Below, piece by piece: positions 52,708 to 62,532 of a stretch of DNA of 64,000 nucleotides. Position numbers and translations under genes: made by a program. Below the pieces are notes generated by a model that had not been told where the DNA came from, ran no database searches, and saw only the letters and a list, made by a program, of their open reading frames with translations. The DNA comes from Lepidostoma basale (Eukaryota > Arthropoda > Insecta > Trichoptera > Lepidostomatidae). Within the stretch, counting starts at the first letter, position 1, and each line of letters starts with the position of its first letter. The stretch is taken from positions 496,001 to 560,000 of the forward strand of contig JAHDVF020001365.1 of NCBI GenBank assembly GCA_022606425.2, read 5' to 3'.

Positions 52708-53085
52708 ACACGAATAGTCAGTTATTTTTACCTTCAAATTATATTTCAAAATCATTATTTACGCTCATTCCAAAGTCCAACCAGGAAGCTGCGTATAACG
52801 TTACAGACGATATGATCTCTCATCTCTTGGAGCCACACACGAGCATTCGTACCGCCACCAGAAGCCAGAGAGCGTGGTCCATCGCCGAGATATGGCAGTC
52901 TGCCAATTCTGGACCGTAATCTCCACGAGTATGAGTTATTGAGCCAAAATTGCCGTTCATTTTGGCTCTAATGTGCCGGTATCAAGTTAAAAACAATATT
53001 ATATGTTTGTTCGTGCTTTTAAGTGTTCAATTTGATTGATTTATACCAGAATTATTATTCTGTTTTCGTGTTTGTTAACCGTTAA
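52708..53085. other. No recognisable feature
   Basis: Unclassified; slightly less AT-rich near 52780-52960. Confidence 0.35.
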
Positions 53086-53090
53086 ATACT

Positions 53091-53170
53091 AAGGCTTTAT
53101 CAAATGACATTTGAAATATGACATTTCGGCAAAACAAGTCATTCCCATAAAATATAATAAAACTTCTAGA
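53091..53170. repeat. hhG relic
   Basis: AAGGCTTTATCAAATGACA.. and GGCAAAACAAGTCATTCCC followed by CATAAAATATAATAAAACTT, matching the hhG flanks. Confidence 0.55.
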
Positions 53171-53284
53171 AATCTGACGTTTTAATTTGTATTAATTACT
53201 AGTTCCTTGTGTTATCACATTCATCCGATGAACAAGAGATAACCCTTTTACTTCAATGCAAAAGATCTTGCAAATATTGATAAG

Positions 53285-53845
53285 ATTTTTTGAAAGATCA
53301 TTTATAAGATCTCTTGAAAAGTCTCTTGAAAAATCTCTTGAGAGATCTCTTGAAAGATCTCATGACAGGTCTCTTGAAAGATCTCTTAAAAGATCTCTTG
53401 AAAGATTTCTTGAAAGATCTATCGAAAGATCTCTTTAAAGATTTCTTGAAAGATTGATTAAAAGATCTTTTGAAAGATTTCTTGAAAGATCTCTTGAAAG
53501 ATCTCTTGAAAGATCTCTTGAAAGATCTCTTGAAGGATCTCTTGATAGATCTCTTGAAAGATCTCTTAAAAGATCTCTTAAAAGATCTCTTGGAAGATCT
53601 CTTGAAAGATCGCTTGAAAGATCTCTTGAAAGATCTCTTGAAAGATCTCTTGAAAGATCTCTTGAAAGATCTCTTGAAAGATCTTTTGAAAGATCTCTTG
53701 AAAGATCTCTTGAAAGATCTCTTGAAAGATCTCTTGAAAGATCTCTTGAAAGATCTCTTGAAAGATCTCTTGAAAGATCTCTTGAAAGATCTCTTGAAAG
53801 ATCTCTTGAAAGATCTCTTGAAAGATCTCTTGAAAGAACTCTTGA
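53285..53845. repeat. 12-bp satellite AAAGATCTCTTG
   Basis: About 46 units, most identical in the right half and more variable in the left (53285-53600). Because 12 is a multiple of 3, frames on both strands stay open (SLER, DLLK, SFKR and DLSR repeats); none is a gene. Confidence 0.95.
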
Positions 53846-53859
53846 ATCTATACATTGAG

Positions 53860-54465
53860 CTGAGGTAAAATAATCACTACTGTTGGACGGCGGAAACCTG
53901 GTAACCAATATGACAAAGTGCTATTTTAAATCGCCATATTTTTAAATTAAAAAGTCACTTTGATTTATTTTATTGCGGGTTGTGCAAGTCTCCGCGTTGT
54001 GAAGTTGTGTCTGCTGTTAAAACCCGAGATCCATTAATATTCTTGCTTCAAAGAAACTTCACATAAAACGGTCCATTTCAAATTTATTGGCTGGTGATGT
54101 TTTTATAAGTAAAGCTGATCGTTTTTTAACGATTGAACTTTCAATCAAATTGAATTTATTTGTTTTTTGTTTCTTTAATAAACGCTCACTTAAAATTACT
54201 ATTATATATAGATGACATATTTGAAGGTCATTTTACCTGTTTAAAACATAAGTTTATAAAAGATACAGTTATTCGTAAAAAAAATTATAAGAACAATACG
54301 AAAATATAAGTAAAAACTACTGAACAATTAGAGTTTAAGATAAAAAAAAAATACCAATTTAATACATAAGAGATAGACACTTTTTGAAGGTAACCTCACT
54401 ATCGTGAAAAATTTCCGCATCCGAAAAGATGCAGTTGAGAAGGATTATTGCCCTGCCTTAGAACT
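53860..54465. other. No recognisable feature
   Basis: AT-rich. Confidence 0.4.
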
Positions 54466-54471
54466 CTAGTT

Positions 54472-54492
54472 TATTGTAACACCTGATGATGC
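54472..54492 (+). ncRNA. hhD 5' half, truncated
   Basis: TTATTGTAACACCTGATGAT as at 50102-50120, then broken by an RTE fragment. The outer arm resumes near 54935 with GAAGTATCATGGTGTTTC. Confidence 0.6.
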
Positions 54493-54930
54493 CATGGAGT
54501 ATGGAGTATCTTGATGTACGGCTGCGAGACATGGAGCCTATCCGAAAGAGATAAACGGAGACTAGAGGCTTTTGAGATGTGGTCATATAGAAGACTATTA
54601 GAAATTTCCTGGAGAGACCACATTACAAATGAGGAGGTTCTCCAAAGAATCGAAGGAGGCAGGCATCTGCTCAGGACCTTGTCCAAAAGGCGTGCAAGAT
54701 GGATCGGCCATGTTATACGACAGGCCTCTTGCATGTCATAATGAAGGGTATGATCGAGGGGACAAACTCTAGGGGACGCCAACGCCGAGAGTACTTGGAG
54801 GACCTGTTGGTGGACGTGCGCTGCTCATCATATGCAGATTTCAAAAGAGCCGCACAAGACAGGAAGAATGGAAGAGAAGAATAGAGGAAATTGCTACAAA
54901 CCAATCCCAGGATTGAAACCAGAGAGAGAG
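54493..54930 (+). mobile_element. RTE-H-like LINE 3' portion
   Basis: Frame 54511-54741: MMYGCETWSLSERDKRRLEA, FEMWSYRRLLEISWRDHITN, EEVLQRIEG, RRARWIGHVIRQ. Then another frame: MIEGTNSRGRQRREYLEDLL, SSYADFKRAAQDRKNGREE-stop. Confidence 0.88.
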
Positions 54931-55029
54931 AACAGTGATTTAAATTTTAACAGTAATAATATTGAAGTATCATGGTGTTTCAGCCAAAACATTGGACGAT
55001 ATTAATGGAACTAAATAGAAATAGAGTAA

Positions 55030-55170
55030 GACCGAGGAAAAAAAGCCACGATCCAGAGAACTCGACGCGCGTGCATGCCACGATGTATAAATATTGAGGA
55101 ATCGAGAGAAATATATCAGGAAAGAAAAGTGTGGCAGTCCATTCTTTCTGCCTACCTCTTCGTGGAGACG
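55030..55170 (+). mobile_element. LINE-T 3' end, decayed
   Basis: AATAGAGTAAGACCGAGG, GACGCGCGTGCATGCCACGA and CCTACCTCTTCGTGGAGACG; tail lost. Confidence 0.72.
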
Positions 55171-55189
55171 CCTAGCAAATTTGATATTT

Positions 55190-55535
55190 ACTAGGCGAAC
55201 TTGTGGTTACATCGTATTTAATGTGTAAACCATTGTAAGTATATTAATATATACATTCCCGGTGCAAACTTGAATCTGGAAATCTTGGATTCTCTTCAAC
55301 ACATTCCACACTCGAGGATCAGTCCACAGAAACTTGTTTTCAAACAAAACATTTGTTGCGGAGTTGGTAATAACCGCGAGGTTCCAGTATAACACAGAGA
55401 GCATTCCACGCACACCATCTGGGAGACTTTGAAGCCGAAATTTAAAAAAAAATAATCCATTGTTTTCACCGAAACACTGAGATAATTCAAAATTATTGAA
55501 TGTTTAAATTTAAAACATCGTATTCTGTTACCAGA
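55190..55535. other. No recognisable feature
   Basis: Contains a CATTGTTTTCACCGAAACACT hhD outer-arm relic at 55458-55478. Confidence 0.4.
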
Positions 55536-55539
55536 AAAC

Positions 55540-55800
55540 AATTAACATCTTCGTCTCTATTGAGATACCTTATAAAAAAAAATATTCACAATGGGTAAAA
55601 TGGTGATCCAAAATAAAGGCATAAAAATTGGAGAGACATCTCCAGGCGTAATCTAGTACTGTATGATTTGCAGAGCCTTTTACAGTGCATTAATAAAGAT
55701 TTCTGCTTTATGCTTCTCAATTTTAATAGATGTCGCTAGTGAAGAGTGAACTAAAAAATGTGAAGATTGGCGCAACATTATAGCATATATACAACTTCCA
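55540..55800 (-). repeat. MITE-P relic
   Basis: CATCTTCGTCTCTATTGAGA at the left and AGATGTCGCTAGTGAAGAG, CATATATACAACTTCC at the right, as in 770-1030. Confidence 0.65.
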
Positions 55801-55802
55801 AA

Positions 55803-56045
55803 AATTTGAAGAGCAATCAGTCTGCTGAACATGATTACCTCGGAGATCGACGTCTTTCATATTAGTGAAAGTACGTTCAGGAGAAAAATACTCTTGACTT
55901 CAGAGAGTATCTTGTCTTCCTAAAGTTGAACCATCTCTCATACGTTCCTGATTCTTTACCCTTTCTCAAATATATGCCTTAAACTGTAATTATGTTTGTA
56001 ATATCTTTTAAGTGAATAAATAAACTGATAAATAAATAAATTGTG
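55803..56045 (+). mobile_element. LINE-J 3' end
   Basis: AISLLN, SEIDVFHISESTFRRKILLT, LES-LSS; tail AATAAATAAACTGATAAATA. Confidence 0.82.
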
Positions 56046-56214
56046 ATACGTAACATAACAGTGTTTCAAATTTAAATGTTTATTAATTAAATAAGATAAA
56101 TATTAAAGATAAACAAACTCGTAAAATAATAATAATACAATAATATAATAAAATAAAAAGTATTGTGAAAATACCGTGTTTTCAAAAAGTTATTAAAATA
56201 AATCAATGTTTTTT

Positions 56215-56340
56215 ATTGACTTGTTTCACTTGTTGTCTTTATTTTGGCATCGACAAACTGGACTTGCACCAGTCTAGTGATGCCAGCGAGCCTGGCGAAA
56301 CAGAACGCTGTCAAAATAAGAAGAATAAGTGGAAGTTGTG
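56215..56340. repeat. Fold-back element, family hhB
   Basis: TTGTCTTTATTTTGGCATCG on the left, and on the right a motif at 56266-56312 with CTAGTGA, extra T, stem II GCCAG..CTGGC, GAAAC (56297-56301), then CAGAACGCTGTC. The left motif has lost GAAAC. Confidence 0.6.
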
Positions 56341-56404
56341 TAGCCCATTGCCACTTTAATTAAGCTGTAGTGTCGATGATGTCGGCAATTTTATTTTTAT
56401 ATAT

Positions 56405-56907
56405 GTTATAATTTATACCAAACTTTTAATATATAGGACTATCATAAGACCGGTAGTCACCTACGGCTGTGAGACATGGTCTCTAACGCAGACAGAGAGG
56501 AAGGCAGGCTGCCAGTTTTTGAGAGGAAATGAGGAAAATTTTTGGACCCACACAGGAGGATGGGACTTACAGAATTAAAAGAAACGTTGAACTTGAAGTA
56601 CCGATTAACCAGGAAACAGTAGTGAGATTCTGTAAGTTTAACGCCTACGGTGGGCTGGCCATGTGGAAAGAATGCCATAGGGTAGAACACCACAAATTAT
56701 ATCCAGATGGGAGCCCCAAGATAAGAGATCAAGAGGCAGACCGAGGAAAAGATGGGCGGATTGCGTGAAAGAAGATTGGGAGAAAATGGAAGGAGCTGGG
56801 GAATGGAGTGAGATAGCCAGGGACAGAAGAGTGGAGGGCCGTTGTGGAGGAAGCCAAGTCCTACACCGGGATGTAGCGCCGAGAAATGAATGAATGAATG
56901 ATATAAT
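56405..56907 (+). mobile_element. RTE-M LINE 3' portion with (GAAT)n tail
   Basis: YRTIIRPVVTYGCETWSLTQ, LRWAGHVERMP, SRGRPRKRWADCVKEDWEKM, EIARDRRVEGRCGGSQVLHR; ends in GAATGAATGAATGAT. Several stops. Confidence 0.85.
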
Positions 56908-56911
56908 TTAA

Positions 56912-57283
56912 GGATTAATTGTATCTTAATAGAGACGAAGATGCAAATTGGAAACAGAATATGGTGGTCGAGGCGTTTACAGGACTTATGACCTGTCATT
57001 GGTAGGGTTAAGCGCACGCTTTACGTAATACAACATTCCCCATTCCGCTCTTTTTACGACCACCACGTCCGACCATTTTTTGGAAGAATGCTACAATGGT
57101 GGACTACACTTCACATTTTTTTAGTTCAATCTACTGGCGCCATCTATTAAGAATGGGGATGTTGTATTACATAAAGCGTGCGCTTAATCCAACCAATGAT
57201 AGGTCACAAGTCCTGTAAACGCCTCGACCACTATATTATGTTTCCGATTTGCATCTTCGTCTCTATTGATATACAATTAATCC
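56912..57283. mobile_element. MITE-P, TTAA-flanked inverted-repeat element
   Basis: About 140-bp inverted arms beginning GGATTAATTGTATCTTAAT and ending with the inverse, with TTAA on each side (56908-56911 and 57284-57287). No coding. TTAA target use points to piggyBac or Kolobok-type mobilisation, by inference only. Confidence 0.82.
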
Positions 57284-57289
57284 TTAAAA

Positions 57290-57481
57290 TGATAGCCCGC
57301 AATGGTTAAAATCCAGTATTCGTCTACAAGTATTTGTATACAAGTATTTGTATACAAAATGAGATATAATTTAAAACCACTAACCATAAAATGAGTGCTT
57401 TATAAGATTACAATATTTTTTTTGTGAATGTATACTTATACTTGTATACGAATACTGGATTTTCCCACCGTGGGTTATCAA
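57290..57481. repeat. Inverted-repeat element with GTATAC-rich arms
   Basis: Left arm GATAGCCCGCAATGG.. AAATCCAGTATTCG.. ACAAGTATTTGTATAC; right arm is its imperfect inverse. It sits between two MITE-P copies. Confidence 0.75.
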
Positions 57482-57489
57482 TTCATGAT

Positions 57490-57713
57490 TTAATTGTAAC
57501 TCAATAGAGACGAAGATGCAAATTGGAAACTGAATATGGTTGATCAAGGTGTTTACAGGACTTATGACCTGTCATTGGTTGGGTTAAGCGCACGCTTTAT
57601 GTAATTACAACATTCCCCATTCCATCTTTCTTTATGACCATGTATGACAAATTTTTGTAAGTTGTATATATATTAAAGTCCTATGCCAGATTTCACATGT
57701 CAGTTTCAATGTG
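57490..57713 (+). repeat. MITE-P-related repeat, left part
   Basis: Nearly identical to 63570-63793. Interrupted at 57713 by an nT element and continued at 58474-58560. Confidence 0.85.
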
Positions 57714-58473
57714 AAACTGACATGTTTATATTCTGATTTTGAAAATTTGGTTTGGTTCATGTGGTGCTCCTGTCAATTTGGAAATATTTCGCGTATAAGT
57801 GAATTGTTTTGGTCAATTTAACTGTTGCCGCACTTTATAATAGTTAATAGTGACACGTTATACGTTTGTATTGTTTTGCTGTTAAAATTATATTAGTTTT
57901 ATCGTTTTTATAAAGAATTTTGACAGGTGTAAAAATTAAATTTTCATTTGTTCCAATGACAATTTGAATAATTTCTTCAATATTATTTTAAAGTTCTTGC
58001 TGGTTAAGTGCCTAATTACAGCTAATTTAAAAAACGGTGGATACGTGTAACATAAATTAAATAAACAGAAAAGTCCGGATCGTCCATGTCAACATGTGCA
58101 ACATCGAAAAAAAACATTATGTGTTATTACATTATGTGCTAAATTAAAAAGGTGGATTCGTGGAACATAAATTAAATAGACAATTTGTGCACCATCTAAA
58201 AATAACATTTTGTGTTAAATTATTTTTATTTTGTTATTTTATTTTATATCATTGTATTTTATATTATTTGTTTTAGATTTATTTTGTGGGTGTTGGACGA
58301 TCGAAGTGTGCGCGGGAGATGCCTATTGGTGGCGATGAGGTTCGCAACCCATCACACCGCGTCTCCCGCGGAGCGAAAAGAGAAGGATGGAATGCCGCAT
58401 CAGTAAAAGTGTGACAGTCCATTCTTTCTGCCTACCCTTTCGGGGAGACGGCGTGATGGTTAGTTAGTTAGTT
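57714..58473 (+). mobile_element. nT element, second full-length copy
   Basis: A 760-bp copy of 52058-52691, with AGTTTCAATGTG on both sides (57702-57713 and 58474-58485). The 3' end is GGGGAGACGGCGTGATGG and (GTTA)n. Confidence 0.9.
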
Positions 58474-58590
58474 AGTTTCAATGTGCCATCTATGAAGATT
58501 TTGATTATATATGTTAATCTTATTAAGATCACTATATATAATCTACATACTAACCCCATCTATGGAGATAAATATGAGTATATCTAATAA
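58474..58590 (+). repeat. MITE-P-related repeat, right part
   Basis: TGTGCCATCTATGAAGATTT and TATATAATCTACATACTAAC, as at 63790-63870. Confidence 0.8.
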
Positions 58591-59035
58591 AAACGAAATA
58601 TGAGTATCCACATTTTGACTTTGCTTGACTTCAAATATTTTAATTGAGACTCCTTGTAAGTAACCACCCTCTCCAGTTACAACCGTTTCACTTACTGGGA
58701 ACATAGAACACAAACAGAACAGGGAAACAACACGTCCTCCGGGAACAGAAAGTTATTCCTGTTCCAGGCGGCTCAAAATGATAAATTGGGTTTTAAATTC
58801 GGACGGAATAATAGCGGACTGTTAATAAAGTGTAATGAATGAGTCGTGTTGGTAAACTTTACTAATTTTGGTATGAAAATAATTACTATATCCGTTTATT
58901 TTTGTATACGCACAAATCTTCCCTAAAAACGTGTATTTACATCATTCAAGGGACGATTTTCATTTTACTGTAGCACAAATGATATAATGCTAAGCCTTTA
59001 TTTCAAATAAAACATTGTAACACTGTAAAAGCCTA
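58591..59035. other. No recognisable feature
   Basis: Partly GC-richer (58640-58800); no repeat match. Confidence 0.35.
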
Positions 59036-59122
59036 TCCAAAAAAATCTAAAATGGCAGTACACAACAGGGTTCTTGAACCAATCCTATTGAAGGAAAGCA
59101 TGGAACTAGCATAAGAATGACG

Positions 59123-59385
59123 AACGACCTTCGTGGCCGATTGGTAAGTGCGTTGACTGCCACCCCGGAGATTCCGGGTTTGATTCCCGGCGAGGGCGGT
59201 GTGATTATCACACAGTATTTGGTCTGGTGCAGAATTCACGTGACAATAAAATGGCAATAGATTATCTACCTATCACATGTCGCGAGAATCACTATGATAG
59301 CTATAATACCCTTTACATCGATTTGGCTCATGCTGTCATGATGTAAAGAGCGATTCAACATAAAAAAATAAAAATAAAAATGCTG
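59123..59385 (+). mobile_element. tRNA-derived SINE (SINE-t), fullest copy
   Basis: A box TGGCCGATTGG (59134-59144), B box GGTTTGATTCC (59177-59187), body with GGTCTGGTGCAGAATTCACG, 3' hairpin ATCGATTTGGCT..TGATGTAA, A-rich tail. Not an intact tRNA. Confidence 0.87.
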
Positions 59386-59663
59386 TAGAAATAAAATCTC
59401 TTAGATGAATGTGTAGAAAATCTGTATATAATATAGTGTCAAATGTAAGTGTTATAAACATAATAATGAAACAAAGATCATTAAGATGGTTTGAACTCGT
59501 GGAAGGAATGAATGAAGAAGGAATAGTAAAAAAGTATATGTTAACGATGTAAACGGAACCAGAAATAGAGGAAGACTGAGGAATACGTGGCACGATCAAA
59601 TAAATGAAATATAATTTGTCTTTTTATTTTTTATATACTTTGTATATACAACACTATTAAAAT

Positions 59664-59712
59664 TACATATCAGACATGTTTCGGACAACCACTCCTTCTT
59701 CAGTGATACATA
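59664..59712 (-). ncRNA. Hammerhead-like motif, family hhC (left arm), best in window
   Basis: Minus: stem I TATGTATCA (59704-59712), CTGAAGA (59697-59703), extra A, stem II GGA/TCC, GAAAC (59678-59682), stem III ACATGT, GTC (59673-59675), stem I TGATATGTA (59664-59672). The two stem I strands pair over 9 bp including two wobbles. Confidence 0.8.
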
Positions 59713-59786
59713 TTTAAAATATTATAAAATCTTTATAACATCTGTCAAAATTGATCATATTTGTAAACAATTTTATAATAATTAAA

Positions 59787-59835
59787 TATGTATCACTGAA
59801 GAAGGACTGGTTTTCCGAAACTTGTCTGATATGTA
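59787..59835 (+). ncRNA. Hammerhead-like motif, family hhC (right arm)
   Basis: Stem I TATGTATCA (59787-59795), CTGAAGA (59796-59802), extra A, stem II GGA/TCC, GAAAC (59817-59821), ACTTGT, GTC (59824-59826), stem I TGATATGTA (59827-59835). Confidence 0.78.
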
Positions 59836-60261
59836 ATTTTCATATTGTTGTATATACAAAGTATAGAGAAAAATAAAAAGACAAATAAAACATCAATAAC
59901 ACCAAGTATGGCGAACATAGAAGAAATAAAATATTGATTGTCGGCCACGTGAGGAGTCGAAGATATCGACGTGCGTGCATGACACGATGTATGAATGTAA
60001 AGAAATCGAGTAAAGTATGTCGGAATTGTAAACGTCTTAAGCTTCATTACAGCGTATTATTGATTCATAGCATTATTGAAAAAATGCGATTCACCTCTGG
60101 GATAAAGAAAACATTCTCTAGATCCGTTCCCGACTATATTACCAACAGATTTGCACACATTTTGAACATAAAAAAATATGTCATAATTATATATGATGAA
60201 TAATCATGTCAACAAAGCATCCAAACTAATAAAGATCGAAAGAATATAATTATAAACTGTT

Positions 60262-60630
60262 AAATAACAAAGAGCCATAGAAAGAGCCATGTTAGGAATA
60301 ATCCTAAGAGACAGAGTCAGAAACGATACGGTGAGAGAAAGAACAAGGGTCACTGACATCATCCACCGGGTGGCGTCTCTAAAATGGCAATGGGCAGGTC
60401 ACGTAGCCAGAAGCTCGGATGAAAAGTGGACAAGAAGACTGCTGACTTGGAGACCGTGGACGGCAAAGAGAAGTGCAGGGCGACCGCAACTACGGTGGAA
60501 GGATGACCTGAACAGACACGTCGGAATAACCTGGATGCAGTCTGCACAGGACAGAGTGACATGGAAGCGAATGGAGGAGGCCTTTGTCCAGGAGTGGACG
60601 GGAATAGGCTGAGGAAGAAGAAGAAGAATA
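60262..60630 (+). mobile_element. RTE-A LINE 3' end, best-preserved tail
   Basis: Frame 60289-60612 is open: MLGIILRDRVRNDTVRERTR, VTDIIHRVASLKWQWAGHVA, KWTRRLLTWRPWTAKRSAGR, PQLRWKDDLNRHVGITWMQS, WKRMEEAFVQEWTGIG-stop, (GAA)n. It lies inside an hhD outer arm (AACTGTTAAAT..). Confidence 0.92.
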
Positions 60631-60675
60631 ATGAATTCAATAACATTGTTTTATGTATCACAATTGTATTTTATT

Positions 60676-60724
60676 TTACGCGACAGCTGCTTCGTCAACC
60701 TATGTTGACATCATCAGGTGTTAC
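60676..60724 (-). ncRNA. Hammerhead-like motif, family hhD (left arm)
   Basis: Minus: CTGATGA (60711-60717), extra T, stem II GTCAAC/GTTGAC perfect, GAAGC, AGCTGTC (GTC 60682-60684), GCG. Confidence 0.68.
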
Positions 60725-60749
60725 AATAATATATCAAAATTTTAAATAA

Positions 60750-60782
60750 AAACATAGGTTGACGAAACAGCTGTTGCGTAAA
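60750..60782 (+). ncRNA. hhD 3' half (right arm)
   Basis: ACATAGGTTGACGAAACAGC then TGTTGCG; CTGATGA half lost. Confidence 0.5.
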
Positions 60783-60879
60783 ATAAAATTCAATTGTGAT
60801 ACATAAAACAAAGTCATTTAATTTAACAGTTTAAAATGTTAAGGTATTACAGTGTTTCGGCCAAAACAATGGACTATTT

Positions 60880-61130
60880 AATATAATTATAATTTATTCT
60901 ATTTTCAAATCAAGTAAATCATCCTTATTTTTCTGACATTTATGATCTCGGCACAACTATCCCGGTAACACCCATCTCGGCTCTGATCTCAGATGGCCCA
61001 AAGAGATTAGAGAGTTGAAGTGTGTTCCGTTGCCAAGTTTTTCACGCTGACTATAGCGATGGTATTGGTACAAAACGGAGCATATCCAAATTTAGAATTT
61101 ATGGATATAATATCATAATAACTGTCGTAA
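60880..61130. other. No recognisable feature
   Basis: Contains a less AT-rich patch at 60950-61080. Confidence 0.35.
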
Positions 61131-61134
61131 ACAT

Positions 61135-61920
61135 TAATAATTTAATAATATGTATGAAAAAACGATAGTTTTCAAGGAGTTTTATTATAATGTTTATGTA
61201 TGACATGTTTCGTATATGTAGGTTCAGATATTGGAAAGTGTTTCTTGGAACTCGTTAAGAAATATTATGACAATGCTTACATAGTTAGGGAATACTAAAT
61301 GATATTATATAAATCAATTACTGTTAACATTTTCCACGCTTAATAGTAAACTGACCGATTATGGTTAAGGTCATAATTGAGATAATATTAGACAGAGGTT
61401 TGTGTTAACGCTATCCATCTATTTTTCACAATGTTAACGCTATCCATTCGTACGTACAATAATCGTTCACAATGTTAACGCTATCCATTCGTACGTGTTT
61501 TTCGACTGTTTTTGTTAAAACACCAACTCATGTCGGATTGAGCAAAACTTGCTTTTTTGAGTTAAGCCAGTGTTCTATTAAGCGTACGATTTATTGAACT
61601 TATTTATGATTTATATAATATCATTAAGTATTCCCGAACTATGTAAGTATTGTCATAAAATTTCTTAACGAGTTCCAAGAAACACTTTCCAATATTTCTG
61701 GACGTACACAAATAATAATTTGTTAAAAATGTATAAAGTCACTTCAATTTTCGTTAATCACCATATTCTGCTCCATTTGCTAGTGTATATAAACTGCAAC
61801 GAGTTGAAGTTTCGTCACATTTGATAATGCCTTAGAAGGGCGAAACATGTCATACATAAACATTATAATAAAACTCCTTGAAAACTATCGTTTTTTCATA
61901 CATATTAATAATTTAATATG
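61135..61920. repeat. Nested double fold-back element, family hhG
   Basis: Outer arms 61140-61212 and 61842-61915 are near-perfect inverses. Inner arms 61227-61315 and 61608-61700 are a second, unrelated inverse pair. The centre has three direct copies of GTTAACGCTATCCAT (61404, 61433, 61474). A hhG core (TTGATAA, T, GCC..GGC, GAAAC, ATGTC) is at 61818-61855. Confidence 0.85.
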
Positions 61921-61967
61921 GAGTTTTACATCATTGTTCAAGAAACAATAAATTAATAATTTACTTT

Positions 61968-62532
61968 TCTTCTTCCTTGTTGTAGACCTTTGTGGTCTGT
62001 TCTCCAGAGCGTTGCTCCTCCTGTGAGGTGAATTCCCAGCTGTCCTTCCATCTTTTAGGAGGTCTTCCGCGATGACGAGTCCCATGAGGCTTTAGTGTAA
62101 TATAGAGGAGTCTGGTGGTGTCCATTCTTTGGACATGACCGTACCAGTGCCTCCTTTGCTGTCTGTTGCATCTTATAATATCATCAACCTCACATATCTC
62201 TCTGATTCTAGTATTCCTCACGCGATCTATCAGTGTCTTGCCTACTATCATCCTCAGTGTCTCCATCAAGGAAGTCCTCAAAACTTGTTTGATCTTGACC
62301 GTTACCACAACGCCTTATGTTATTATTGGTCTTACGAATGCTTTATTGATTCTTATCTTACTCTTAATATGCATGTCTTTGTTTTTCCATATTGTGAATT
62401 TCAGGGCACCAAAAATTGCAGCTGTCTTGTTGACTTGGGCCTGTTTCCTCCCGCAGATCAGCTCATCCATCTATGCCTAGATACCCGAAGTTTCTAACCT
62501 GTTCTATGGGTTGATTCTTTACAGCCAGGTTA
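61968..62532 (-). mobile_element. RTE-G LINE 3' portion
   Basis: Frame 61961-62308: LRTSLMETLRMIVGKTLIDR, VRNTRIREICEVDDIIRCNR, RRHWYGHVQRMDTTRLLYIT, HRGRPPKRWKDSWEFTSQEE. Upstream codons down to 62530 give IWKNKDMHIKSKIRI and YLGIDELI in another frame. Confidence 0.9.

Larger units (their letters stand above)
59615..59895. repeat. Fold-back element, family hhC, best copy
   Basis: Outer inverted ends TTGTCTTTTTATTTT..TACTTTGTATATACAAC and inverse. Two outward-facing hammerhead-like motifs; AT-rich loop. Confidence 0.88.
59039..60025 (+). mobile_element. LINE-T copy interrupted by two later insertions
   Basis: Pieces at 59039-59122 (KMAVHNRVLEPILLKESMEL), 59386-59614 (IKSLRMCRKSVYNIVS-like and GTRNRGRLRNTWHDQIN-like) and 59900-60025 (HVRSRRYRRACMTRCMNVKK) are collinear with LINE-T. 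Between them lie a SINE-t and an hhC fold-back. Confidence 0.82.

Noticed and set aside
53298..53908. Long frames of SFKR, SLER, DLLK and DLSR repeats on both strands
   Set aside because: Produced by the 12-bp satellite; being open in several frames on both strands argues against coding.
59123..59200. tRNA gene
   Set aside because: A and B boxes are present but the sequence does not close an acceptor stem and continues into a SINE body shared by other copies.
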